This document shows, piece by piece, positions 1 to 7,241 of a DNA stretch of 64,000 nt; the first letter of the stretch is position 1; each line of letters begins with the position of its first letter. Origin of the DNA: Candidatus Stahliibacteriota bacterium. GTDB lineage: Bacteria; Hydrothermota; Tepidihabitantia; B3-TA06. Made by a program: the position numbers and the translations under genes. The notes under the pieces are model-generated. The model did no database searches. It was not told the origin of the DNA and saw only the letters and a list, made by a program, of their open reading frames with translations. The stretch covers positions 1-64,000 of the forward strand of contig SOJW01000040.1 of NCBI GenBank assembly GCA_004375895.1, given 5' to 3'.

Positions 1-311
1 TGATGGTGGATGAGGATAAAAGGATTACCGCCATCTCAAAGGAACTCGATCCAAAGGTAAGTGAAGGGGAGTATATAGGGCTTGCCAGATTCGGGAAGGG
101 GTTTTCTAAGGCGTTCTTTGAGAAGATGGACGAGATGATTGATGCGGGTCAAAGGGACGTTTGGTATGAGCAAGCGATAGCCCGGATACTGGATGAACAC
201 CCCCTCTACGCCTTGAGCACCAAAGGATTGCCCTGGATAGAAGTAGACACCTTTGAAGATTTAGCTCGCGCTGAAGAGGTGGCGAGAGCCATTGAAAGAG
301 AGGAGGCGTAG
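1..311 (+). CDS. Sugar/polyol-phosphate nucleotidyltransferase, C-terminal part (5' end outside window)
   Basis: The frame is open to the left edge, so this is the last roughly 100 residues of a longer gene; the in-window ATG is probably internal. The visible tail (motifs such as DVWYEQAIARIL and PWIEVDTFEDLARAEE) is typical of the C-terminus of small MobA/LicC-type NTP transferases, which make CDP-choline, CDP-inositol or similar activated head groups. The TAG stop is followed directly by the ATG of the G1P dehydrogenase gene, so the two are cotranscribed. That pairing suggests polar head-group or lipid work. The NTP-binding N-terminus is not visible, so the substrate cannot be named. Confidence 0.6.
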   Translation, partial: MVDEDKRITAISKELDPKVSEGEYIGLARFGKGFSKAFFEKMDEMIDAGQRDVWYEQAIARILDEHPLYALSTKGLPWIEVDTFEDLARAEEVARAIEREEA

Positions 312-1349
312 ATGCCTATCTTTGGAAGCAACGTCTCCTTGCCTATAATGGTGAGGATCGAGGAGAGTCTTTTAGATAAAGTAAACGAGCTCCTCCACGA
401 ATCCAACCTGCTCTTTACCAGACCATTGATCATCGTCATGAAGGAAGTACGTTCCATGGCGGATAGGGTCTCTTCCAGATTCAAGGAACCGCACGTTCAC
501 GAGATAGAAGACAACTCCTATCCCCAGGTCGAAGCGGTTGAGGCGGCTATTGATGAACTTCGACCCGACGTGCTCATCGGGGTAGGCGGAGGCCGGGTGG
601 TAGACGTTGCCAAGTTCGCAGGTTCCCGTCGCATACTGCCAGTGGTGAGCGTGCCCACCTCGCTTTCAAACGACGGGATCTCATCACCTGTAGCGGTGAT
701 TCTTTTCCGCAAAGGCACTCGCAGCATTGGGGTGAATATGCCAACAGCGGTGCTTGTGGAGCTTGAGGCTGTAAGCAGCGCGCCGCAGAGAAACCTCAAG
801 GCAGGTTTGGGGGATCTTCTGTCCAACATCTCCGCAACCAACGACTGGCTTCTGGCTTATCGCCGCACCCATGAACACTACGACACGGTGGCCGCTCTTC
901 TGGCGCGCAAATCCGCATTTGAGATGCTGGATGCGAAGCGGGTGAATCTTGAGGAGATCTCGTTCTTGCGTATCCTCGCCGAGGGCCTGGTGCTCTCCGG
1001 GATCGCAATGGGCATCGCGGGAACCAGCAGGCCATGCAGCGGAGCAGAGCATCTTTTAAGTCATGCCTGTGATGAGCTTTATGAGTGCGAATCGTTACAC
1101 GGCGAACAGGTGGCGATGTTCGCGCTCTTTACCTCTATATTACAGAAGGAGCCCTCCGCCTCAGCCCAGGCGAAGTTCCTGCGAGCCAACGAGTTGATTG
1201 CCGCCCCTAAGGATATAGGGATAGGGTTCGAGGAGTTCACAAAGATCGTCGCACACGCCCCTTCCACCCGTCCCGGCCGGTACACGGTGCTCGATGAGGT
1301 CTCGGAAGCCGATATCGAGAATGCCTACCGCAAAGCGTACGGACAATAA
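312..1349 (+). CDS. egsA: sn-Glycerol-1-phosphate dehydrogenase (archaeal/AraM-type)
   Basis: NAD(P)-dependent reduction of dihydroxyacetone phosphate to sn-glycerol-1-phosphate, the archaeal-type lipid backbone. At 345 aa it has the family's usual length. The dinucleotide-binding glycine run GVGGGRVVDVAK lies near residues 90-101, followed by VPTSLSNDGISSP. Metal ligands are visible as D168 (GLGDLLS), H247 (SGAEHLLSH) and H263 (LHGEQVAMF), as in the iron-containing ADH/G1PDH superfamily. The Shine-Dalgarno sequence GAGGAGG overlaps the end of the preceding NTP transferase gene, indicating one operon. In Bacillus the homologue AraM makes heptaprenylglyceryl phosphate precursors; candidate FCB-group bacteria also carry it with archaeal lipid genes. 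No GGGP synthase is in view. The family call is firm and the lipid role is inferred. Confidence 0.9.
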   Translation: MPIFGSNVSLPIMVRIEESLLDKVNELLHESNLLFTRPLIIVMKEVRSMADRVSSRFKEPHVHEIEDNSYPQVEAVEAAIDELRPDVLIGVGGGRVVDVAKFAGSRRILPVVSVPTSLSNDGISSPVAVILFRKGTRSIGVNMPTAVLVELEAVSSAPQRNLKAGLGDLLSNISATNDWLLAYRRTHEHYDTVAALLARKSAFEMLDAKRVNLEEISFLRILAEGLVLSGIAMGIAGTSRPCSGAEHLLSHACDELYECESLHGEQVAMFALFTSILQKEPSASAQAKFLRANELIAAPKDIGIGFEEFTKIVAHAPSTRPGRYTVLDEVSEADIENAYRKAYGQ

Positions 1350-1350
1350 C

Positions 1351-2784
1351 TTATGATCTCTCTGCGTGAACGCTTTTGCCCTGCCGAGTGGTAACCTGTC
1401 TTCGTCGACGTTGAGATTGCAACGGTGTTCGATGGGGGAGTTTAGGGAAGAAAAACTGTTTGCGGTCGTCAATGGATAAGGTATTAATGGGGCCCTTTAC
1501 TAGGTTTTGCCACAGGAAGCGTGGTCCCTGCGCGCGCAGTTCCTCCCAGAAGAGCCGTTTAAGACCGCTGCGGTAAACGTCAAAGGGTCTGTTAAGGAAG
1601 GCTCTTACGGACTTTGCAAGATAATGCATTTGGGTAGATGATATAAGAGGATGTTTCCAAACTAGATGTTTAACATCGTAGTGGCGATAGGTACGATCGA
1701 AGATGCCGTATTTTGAGTCCAACTCATCCCACAGTTGAGTTTGGGGAAAGGGTGTGATGATGTTTGCAGTATGAGCATCAAAACCTACCTTTTTGAGTTG
1801 AATAGCATCCTCAATAGTCTCCTCTGCGGTCATATTCTCGTAACCTACCATGAAGGCTGCTATCCGGTACATACCCGGTTTTTCACGGGTGCGGCGGGCG
1901 AATTCCAACACCTGCCAAACCTTCTGTTTTTTCCGTACGATGTCCAGCGCATCCTGTTTCAGGGACTCTACCCCGATTGAAGGCAGGCGCAGACCTCGTT
2001 CATACCAGGTATCAAGATTAGCAAGAAAAATCGATGCACGAGACAGAGCCCACCAGCGGAACTTATAACGGGCTAAGAGATTGGTGATTTTATCTGCAAA
2101 CTTAGGGTAGATGCCGAATAGCTCGTCCAAAACCACTATCTCACTGATTCCCAGTTTGTGGTAGTATTCGAGTACCCGTTTGATGCTTGTAAAGTTGATT
2201 GTGAAATGCCTCTTTACAAACGCTGTGTTCTGACAAAAAGTGCACTCGAACGGGCATCCGTGGGCGGTATAGATCATGCCAAAAGTCAGGTGGCGAAGAG
2301 CCGGGAAGAGGGAAAAGTGAACCATCATTGCCGGATGCTCTACCTCGTTATCGGGTACACAGCGCCCAAAAACCCTGGCAATTTTATCTTCTGCGGATCC
2401 GATAAAGACACGATCCACCAGTGAGGGAATACTGTAGTCAAGCGCTCCGTAGTTGCCGGCCCATATTTCTTTTATCCCATGACGTCTGGCTTCTTCGATC
2501 ATCCGTATAATCTCACCGATCTGTTTCTGGTAGAAGCTGAATCCGACCACGTCCCAGCCTTCTTTTAACTTTTCTACATACTCATACCACAAGGGGTGTT
2601 CAAGTATTTCAACCTGAGGTACGTTTTGTTTAATGAAACGCAGTCCGGGACTTATCCTGCAGAAGGAACGTGCTCTGGGGAATTTAAAGGCGCTTACAAT
2701 ACCACTGACACTGAAATAATCGTTCTTATAGCGTCGGTAAGAGGTGCATAAGAGCACTTTTGGATTTGTAGAAAGTCCTTTCAT
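1351..2784 (-). CDS. Radical SAM protein, copy A
   Basis: Iron-sulfur SAM-radical enzyme of unknown substrate. The CxxxCxxC cluster motif (GCPFECTFC) sits near residues 177-184, after an N-terminal Rossmann-like region resembling the B12-binding half of B12/radical SAM proteins but with no clear cobalamin-binding DxHxxG. The ORF track begins 18 nt upstream, but the strong SD GGAGGAGG lies between that ATG and the next one (2784), so I place the start at 2784 (MKGLSTNPK). Copy B downstream is a clear paralog in the same orientation. Copy A has an extra basic tail of about 30 residues (QSQRRRRQ...) missing from copy B. It has its own promoter and a long hairpin-containing leader. Confidence 0.85.
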   Translation of the reverse strand: MKGLSTNPKVLLCTSYRRYKNDYFSVSGIVSAFKFPRARSFCRISPGLRFIKQNVPQVEILEHPLWYEYVEKLKEGWDVVGFSFYQKQIGEIIRMIEEARRHGIKEIWAGNYGALDYSIPSLVDRVFIGSAEDKIARVFGRCVPDNEVEHPAMMVHFSLFPALRHLTFGMIYTAHGCPFECTFCQNTAFVKRHFTINFTSIKRVLEYYHKLGISEIVVLDELFGIYPKFADKITNLLARYKFRWWALSRASIFLANLDTWYERGLRLPSIGVESLKQDALDIVRKKQKVWQVLEFARRTREKPGMYRIAAFMVGYENMTAEETIEDAIQLKKVGFDAHTANIITPFPQTQLWDELDSKYGIFDRTYRHYDVKHLVWKHPLISSTQMHYLAKSVRAFLNRPFDVYRSGLKRLFWEELRAQGPRFLWQNLVKGPINTLSIDDRKQFFFPKLPHRTPLQSQRRRRQVTTRQGKSVHAERS

Positions 2785-2825
2785 GAAGGCCTCCTCCTTC
2801 ATACTTAGGTCTTTCTCTTGAAAGA

Positions 2826-2863
2826 TGCACTCTCTTTTGCCCGATTTGCAAAAAGAGATTGCA
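2826..2863. repeat. Hairpin in leader of radical SAM A (variant of the GCGATC/GGAGCA family)
   Basis: A near-perfect inverted repeat, TGCACTCTCTTTTGCC...GCAAAAAGAGATTGCA, lies within the predicted 5' leader of radical SAM copy A. The A/T core of the stem and the TGCA ends resemble the dispersed hairpin family described at 10024 and elsewhere. It could be a repeat insertion or a leader regulatory hairpin. Confidence 0.6.
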
Positions 2864-2877
2864 ATAGAAAGCCAATC

Positions 2878-2905
2878 ATATTACTGCAATATTTTAATAT
2901 GTCAA
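2878..2905 (-). promoter_or_regulatory. Promoter for radical SAM copy A
   Basis: On the minus strand: TTGACA, 16 bp, TAATAT. It gives a leader of roughly 85-90 nt before the chosen start and contains the hairpin at 2826-2863. The spacer sequence is recognisably similar to that of the copy B promoter, so the promoter was duplicated with the gene. Confidence 0.7.
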
Positions 2906-2946
2906 CCCCCTGGCCCCTAAAATCTCTACCCCTACTGTCCGACTTC
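2900..2946. repeat. 47-bp block shared with 5947-5994, abutting the -35 box
   Basis: This block (starting TGTCAACCCCCTGGCCCCT and ending CTGTCCGACTTC) matches the block at 5947-5994 with only a few substitutions and one indel. Both copies begin exactly at the -35 hexamer of a minus-strand promoter and run upstream of it. They may be a shared upstream regulatory element or the edge of a mobile repeat. Confidence 0.7.
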
Positions 2947-3087
2947 TATTGTCCTTCGGACAATTTAGAAGTTTCGGCCTTTAGCCAAAACTTCACCCCA
3001 CAAATCCGCATCGCATCAGGTCAAAACAGAAGGCAACGACGCGGTCGTCGCACTGCATAGAGAAGGAAATGTGTGTGGTGATTTATT

Positions 3088-3125
3088 GGGGTCCCCGCGC
3101 GACTGCGCAGCAGGCGTGTGGGGTG
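3088..3125 (+). repeat. GGGGTCCC hairpin repeat, copy 1
   Basis: GGGGTCCCC, then an inner imperfect palindrome around TGCGCAGCA, then GTGGGGTG. A second copy follows about 6 nt later. These occupy the gap between the two radical SAM genes, which contains no gene I can support. Confidence 0.7.
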
Positions 3126-3131
3126 TATATT

Positions 3132-3169
3132 GGGGTCCCCGCATGGATGCGTAGCAGACATGTGGGGTC
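3132..3169 (+). repeat. GGGGTCCC hairpin repeat, copy 2
   Basis: GGGGTCCCC, inner GATGCGTAGCAGA, TGTGGGGTC. Its end overlaps the stop codon of radical SAM copy B, so the family reaches right up to coding sequence. Confidence 0.7.
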
Positions 3170-4448
3170 AAAAGAAGACCTGCTTGCGGTCGTTGATGAA
3201 GAGGGCGGCAATCGGGCCTTTAATCAGGTTGCGCCAGATGAAGCCTGCGCCGTCCTGGCGAAGCCCGCCCCAGATGAGTCTCGAAAGACCCTTATAGATG
3301 AAGTCAATAGGCCTGACAAGAAGTTTTATTATGGTGTTTTGAAGGTAGTGCATCTGTGCCGGTGAGATGTGGGGATGGTTCCAGACCAGGTGTTGTAATT
3401 TGTAATGACTGTAGTCGTGGTCAAAGATACCGTAGCGGGAGCTTAGCTTGTCCCACAACGGTGTCTGAGGGAAGGGTGTGATGACGGATACGGCGTGGGC
3501 GTCAAAGCCCGCCTGTTTGAGGCGAGCAGCATCTTCTAATGTCTGCTCAGCGGTCATGTCCTCGTGTCCGGTCATAAAGTAGCCTATCCGATACATGCCG
3601 TGCTTTTCGCTCGAGCGGCGGCAGAACTCGTAGATCTCCTCAGTGTTCTGTCGCTTATTCATCCCGTCAAGAGAAGTTTGCAGCATGGACTCCACGCCGA
3701 CAGATGGGATGCGCAGCCCGCGTTCATGCCACGTATCCAGATAGCGCACAAACAGCGAGGCGCGCGACTGAGCCCACCAGCGGAACTTGTAACGGGCAAA
3801 CAGACGGGTAAGCTTATCCGTAAACTCGGGGTAGATGCCGAAGAGTTCATCCATGGGAAACAGGTAGGTGACCCCCAGCTTCTTGTAGTAGCGCAGAACT
3901 CGCTCGATGCTTTCGAGGTTGATCGTGAAGCGGTGGCGTTCGAAGACAGGGGTCTGACAGAATGAGCACTTGTAAGGACAGCCGTGCGCGGTGTATAACA
4001 GGCCGAACGTAGCGTCGCGTATACCGGGGATGAGGGAGAAATGAACCATCATCACCGGATGCTGGATATCTTCGGGCCGGACCCGATAGCCGAAGACCTG
4101 GGCGATTTCATCCTCCGCAGGTCCGATAAAGACACGATCCACCAGTGAGGGAATACTGTAGTCAAGCGCTCCGTAGTTGCCGGCCCATATCTCGCGCACC
4201 CCATGACGCCGAGCCTCGGCCACCATCCTGCGAATCTCGCCGATCTCGTTCTGGTAGAAGCTGAACCCAACCACGTCCCAGCCTTCGCGGAGCCTGGCAA
4301 CGTACTCACGCCACATGGGATACTCAAGTATCTCAACTTCAGGTACGTTCTGCTTGATGAAGCGCAGCCCGGGGCTTACCCTGCGCGGCGCGTTTGCGAT
4401 GACAATGTAGTCGCCCCGAAAGCGTCGGTAGACGGTGCATAGGAGCAC
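3168..4448 (-). CDS. Radical SAM protein, copy B (start uncertain)
   Basis: Paralog of copy A with the same layout: N-terminal Rossmann-like region, then CxxxCxxC (GCPYKCSFC) and a radical SAM barrel. The substrate is unknown. The tracked start is GTG 4448, but similarity to copy A continues upstream in frame (TKGISTNPK against MKGLSTNPK). There the ATG of copy A is replaced by ACG at 4475-4473, and I find no in-frame ATG further up. Translation may start at GTG 4448, at a non-canonical codon (CTG or ACG near 4475), or the gene may be impaired. A 69-bp stretch (4122-4190) is identical to copy A, against much lower identity around it. Confidence 0.8.
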   Translation of the reverse strand: MLLCTVYRRFRGDYIVIANAPRRVSPGLRFIKQNVPEVEILEYPMWREYVARLREGWDVVGFSFYQNEIGEIRRMVAEARRHGVREIWAGNYGALDYSIPSLVDRVFIGPAEDEIAQVFGYRVRPEDIQHPVMMVHFSLIPGIRDATFGLLYTAHGCPYKCSFCQTPVFERHRFTINLESIERVLRYYKKLGVTYLFPMDELFGIYPEFTDKLTRLFARYKFRWWAQSRASLFVRYLDTWHERGLRIPSVGVESMLQTSLDGMNKRQNTEEIYEFCRRSSEKHGMYRIGYFMTGHEDMTAEQTLEDAARLKQAGFDAHAVSVITPFPQTPLWDKLSSRYGIFDHDYSHYKLQHLVWNHPHISPAQMHYLQNTIIKLLVRPIDFIYKGLSRLIWGGLRQDGAGFIWRNLIKGPIAALFINDRKQVFF

Positions 4449-4542
4449 CTTGGGATTGGTTGAGATGCCCTTCGTCAGAGCCGCCCTACCATAACTTCTC
4501 CCTGACCCTGGAAAAGCAAAATCGTAATCATAATGTTAACGT

Positions 4543-4570
4543 ATGCTACTGAAATGTTTCAATCTGTCAA
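4543..4570 (-). promoter_or_regulatory. Promoter for radical SAM copy B
   Basis: On the minus strand: TTGACA, 16 bp, TAGCAT. The -10 box is weaker than in copy A, but the spacer (GATTGAAACATTTCAG against TATTAAAATATTGCAG) is clearly related to it. Confidence 0.6.
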
Positions 4571-4575
4571 CCTAT

Positions 4576-4613
4576 GGGGTCTGGGCACGACTGCGTAGCA
4601 GACGTATTGGGTG
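4576..4613 (+). repeat. GGGGTCCC hairpin repeat, copy 3 (degenerate)
   Basis: GGGGTCTGGG followed by ACTGCGTAGCAGA and ATTGGGTG. It is a decayed member of the family at 3088, located next to the -35 box of the copy B promoter. Confidence 0.55.
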
Positions 4614-4670
4614 TAGTAAGATGTGGGGGAGTTTCAAGGAAGTCGGTCAAGTGAATAATATAAGCGACTT

Positions 4671-5402
4671 TTACGTGCATTCCGATTCGCGCTCCGCTCT
4701 TTCGGATAGCTCGGCGAATTGAATCGCCCGAAGATAGTAATCTTGATATTTTGGATTTATATTCATCCCGGCAAGATGTTCGTATAGCGAATGCGTATAC
4801 ATCTTTCGCCACTGGCGAGGCCAATCCAATACAAAACCTGGTATGTATTGGGTATTACCTGGCTTACGGTGGGCCGTATAATATAGCACATGTTCTGCCC
4901 TAAAGTAATGCTTGAAAGGGTATTCAGCAAAGGATGGTCCAAACGAGACGCCGAGCCACAGTTGTGTCTTTTCAACACGATCGGCTTCGACTAAAGGGTA
5001 GCCGAGGTATGTTCGTGTTCTGTTGTTCATATAGGCTTCACCAAGGGATATCCCACCGCGGAGTGGTATCCGCATGTTGAGCACTTCGCAAAAGAATTCT
5101 GCGCAGATACTACAGAACGTCCAGAAACGTGCTCTATCGTATATTGCCCAAAAGAGAATGGTATCACTAAAATAAGTTTTGTTGACGACCAATTCGGCTA
5201 AAGCAGTGCCTGTTATGGGGTAACCCTCTTCCGACTCACCGAGTGGTATTGTTGCATCAATTATCAAGCAGTTTCGCCTGCGCCTGACCACTTGAGTCAG
5301 TTGGTTGTATGCAAGTGTAAGATTTCTCAACCCATAAGAGCGAACTCGTTCCCCGAAGCCTAGTACATCAAATAATGCAACAACTGTGAGACGGTTATTC
5401 AC
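4671..5402 (-). CDS. Divergent class III nucleotidyl cyclase-like protein
   Basis: At 243 aa it is about the size of one cyclase domain. The order of motifs follows class III adenylate/guanylate cyclases: LFDVLGFGERV near the N-terminus (first metal Asp), YFSDTILFW (second Asp), LRGGISLGEAYMN (for RIGIHxG), and YLGYPLVEADRVEKT (for GxxVNxAARLE). There is no transmembrane or HAMP part, so it should be soluble. The start is GTG, overlapping the TGA of the winged-helix gene (GTGA), so the two are translationally coupled. Whether it makes a cyclic nucleotide is not shown; several substituted positions could mean a non-catalytic relative. The operon layout suggests a signalling or regulatory pair. 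Confidence 0.6.
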   Translation of the reverse strand: MNNRLTVVALFDVLGFGERVRSYGLRNLTLAYNQLTQVVRRRRNCLIIDATIPLGESEEGYPITGTALAELVVNKTYFSDTILFWAIYDRARFWTFCSICAEFFCEVLNMRIPLRGGISLGEAYMNNRTRTYLGYPLVEADRVEKTQLWLGVSFGPSFAEYPFKHYFRAEHVLYYTAHRKPGNTQYIPGFVLDWPRQWRKMYTHSLYEHLAGMNINPKYQDYYLRAIQFAELSERAERESECT

Positions 5403-5896
5403 CCTTTGAATTTACGTCGCAAGCTGGCGTTTACATGAGTGATATGAATGCCTTGAAGAGAAGAATCTATCTTGATTTCACCTCGCGATGCTAGATTCTT
5501 GAGGATATGTTGAATTATTATGCGTGGTGTACTTAATGCCTGCGCTATGAGAGCATCATTGAGAGCTTCGTTTTGGACGATTTGAGTACATGTTCGATTT
5601 TCAAGAGAATCATAATCGGGGTAAAACTGCTGCAGGTAGGCTTCAAAGCCAATTTCTTCAAAGAACATTACAGGGTTTTTAGGGTATCTGTCGAATCGAA
5701 TATATCCGTGGTTTTCCAGTATTTCAAAGGAATCTTCGATGTCATTTAGTGTGACCTGAGGATAATTTTCTTGAAGCACATCGAGTATCCCTTTGCCTTC
5801 AATGTTAGGAAGTACTCCGTCTTTCAAGGTGGCGTCTCCTGCCATTCTTAAAATCACCGTATCCAACTGTTCTGGTGCGAGGTTGTTATTTCCCAT
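5399..5896 (-). CDS. Winged-helix-like DNA-binding protein
   Basis: A 165-residue protein with no transmembrane segment. The C-terminal half (ALNDALIAQALSTPRIIIQHILKNLASRGEIKID) reads as a winged helix-turn-helix, and the N-terminal half may hold a second one (VTLNDIEDSFEILENHGYIRFD). The track starts at 5935, but AGGAGG stands 4 nt before the ATG at 5896 (MGNNNLAPEQ), so I use that. It is upstream of, and overlaps, the cyclase-like gene. A regulator or adaptor role is inferred from fold and context only; no exact family is recognised. Confidence 0.6.
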   Translation of the reverse strand: MGNNNLAPEQLDTVILRMAGDATLKDGVLPNIEGKGILDVLQENYPQVTLNDIEDSFEILENHGYIRFDRYPKNPVMFFEEIGFEAYLQQFYPDYDSLENRTCTQIVQNEALNDALIAQALSTPRIIIQHILKNLASRGEIKIDSSLQGIHITHVNASLRRKFKG

Positions 5897-5924
5897 TCTT
5901 CCTCCTGTGAATGAAATCGATTTT

Positions 5925-5952
5925 ATTATAAGCATTACTTATGAGGTGTCAA
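5925..5952 (-). promoter_or_regulatory. Promoter of winged-helix/cyclase-like operon
   Basis: Perfect TTGACA and TATAAT hexamers on the minus strand, separated by 16 bp, with an SD-containing leader of about 20 nt. The shared 47-bp block lies directly upstream. Confidence 0.85.
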
Positions 5953-5994
5953 CCCACTAGCCCCTGAAATCTCTTGTCCTTACTGCCCGACTTC
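5947..5994. repeat. Second copy of the 47-bp promoter-upstream block
   Basis: TGTCAACCCACTAGCCCCT...CTGCCCGACTTC, matching 2900-2946. The rest of the gap (5995-6082) holds small hairpins (GGAGCGAAGGCTC; CCCCGAAGGGG) and ACGGGTGTGTTACGGGT, but no gene. Confidence 0.65.
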
Positions 5995-6082
5995 GGCGGG
6001 TGTGTTATGTCCTAAAAGTTTGGAGCGAAGGCTCTAAATAATAAAAATGCCCCGAAGGGGTACGGGTGTGTTACGGGTAGGG

Positions 6083-6110
6083 TTGACATCATGGTTATCC
6101 GACCTAATAT
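6083..6110 (+). promoter_or_regulatory. Promoter of fbp-accD
   Basis: TTGACA, 16 bp, TAATAT, followed by a leader of about 33 nt with the SD AAGGAGGA before ATG 6150. Confidence 0.75.
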
Positions 6111-6149
6111 TGGGGTAAATTCTAATCTCACGGAAATCAAGGAGGATTA

Positions 6150-7241
6150 ATGAACGGAAAGTTAACCCTCTCCGTTATCAAGGCCGACGTCGGCGGCTAC
6201 GTGGGGCACTCGGCTTCTCACCCTGAGGTGCTGGCTAAAGCAGAAGCCATGCTGGATGCGGCTAAACGCGACGGAAAGTTAATTGACTTCTCGGTCCTCG
6301 CCTGTGGTGACGACCTTGAATTGATCATGACCCATACCCACGGCACCGATGCAGAGGCAATCCACAAGCTGGCCTGGGACACGTTCGTTGAAGGGACAGA
6401 GGTTGCCAAGAAACTGAAGTTGTATGGAGCGGGCCAAGACCTTTTAGCCGACGCGTTTTCCGGCAACGTTAAGGGCATGGGACCGGGTTGTGCGGAGATG
6501 GAGTTTGAAGAACGCCCCAGCGAACCGGTAATAATCTTCATGGCCGACAAGACCTCGCCCGGTGCGTGGAACTATCCTTTATACAAGATATTCGCCGACC
6601 CATTCAACACCGCAGGTCTGGTTATTGATCCCTCCATGCACGACGGTTTCATCTTCGAGATCAACGACCCTTACGAGAACAAGAAGGTAGGGCTCAACAC
6701 CCCGGAGGAGATGTATGATCTCCTGGCGCTGATCGGCAGCCACGAGCACTACGTTGTAGACACCATCTATCGCAAGGACGGGCTCCTGGCGGCCAAGGCG
6801 TCTACCCAGAAGCTGGCCCTGATCGCAGGCAAGTACGTGGGTAAGGACGATCCGGTGATGATCGTTCGCGCCCAGGCCGGTCTGCCAGCGGTGGGCGAGG
6901 TTCTGGAGCCGTTTTCATTCCCCCACGTGGTCTCAGGCTGGATGCGCGGCTCACACAACGGCCCTCTGATGCCTGTAAGCTTTGCCAATGCGACACCTAC
7001 TCGATTTGACGGGCCTCCGCGCGTGATCGCGGCAGGATTCCAGCTTGCCGAGGGTAAATTGATCGGCCCGCGCGACATGTTTGACGATCCCTCGTACGAT
7101 AAAGCCAGGGCCATGGCCAACGAGGTAGCCGATTACCTGCGCCGTCACGGTCCGTTCGAGCCGGGCAGACTGCCCGAGGCCGATATGGAGTACACCACCC
7201 TGCCGCAGGTGCTCGAGAAACTTACCGATCGGTTCTCCTAG
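6150..7241 (+). CDS. fbp: Fructose-1,6-bisphosphate aldolase/phosphatase (class V, archaeal type)
   Basis: Bifunctional gluconeogenic enzyme: condenses triose phosphates to FBP and dephosphorylates it to fructose-6-phosphate. At 363 aa it has family length. Hallmarks in order: SVIKADVGGYVGHSASHP at the N-terminus, DDLELIMTHTHG near residues 54-65, and DKTSPGAWNYPLYKIFADP near 133-151, the metal-rich active-site segments of the FBPA/P family. The family is standard in archaea and deep-branching, mostly autotrophic or thermophilic bacteria. The stop TAG overlaps the GTG of accD, so gluconeogenesis and fatty-acid entry share a transcript. Only the functional split between the two activities is untested. 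Confidence 0.92.
   Translation: MNGKLTLSVIKADVGGYVGHSASHPEVLAKAEAMLDAAKRDGKLIDFSVLACGDDLELIMTHTHGTDAEAIHKLAWDTFVEGTEVAKKLKLYGAGQDLLADAFSGNVKGMGPGCAEMEFEERPSEPVIIFMADKTSPGAWNYPLYKIFADPFNTAGLVIDPSMHDGFIFEINDPYENKKVGLNTPEEMYDLLALIGSHEHYVVDTIYRKDGLLAAKASTQKLALIAGKYVGKDDPVMIVRAQAGLPAVGEVLEPFSFPHVVSGWMRGSHNGPLMPVSFANATPTRFDGPPRVIAAGFQLAEGKLIGPRDMFDDPSYDKARAMANEVADYLRRHGPFEPGRLPEADMEYTTLPQVLEKLTDRFS

Noticed and set aside
2158-2424. Plus-strand ORFs inside the radical SAM genes
   Set aside because: They are antisense shadows of the confirmed minus-strand genes.
4671-5896. Calling the cyclase-like/winged-helix pair a Pycsar antiphage system
   Set aside because: The effector gene (TIR or membrane protein) is missing and no other defence genes are close.
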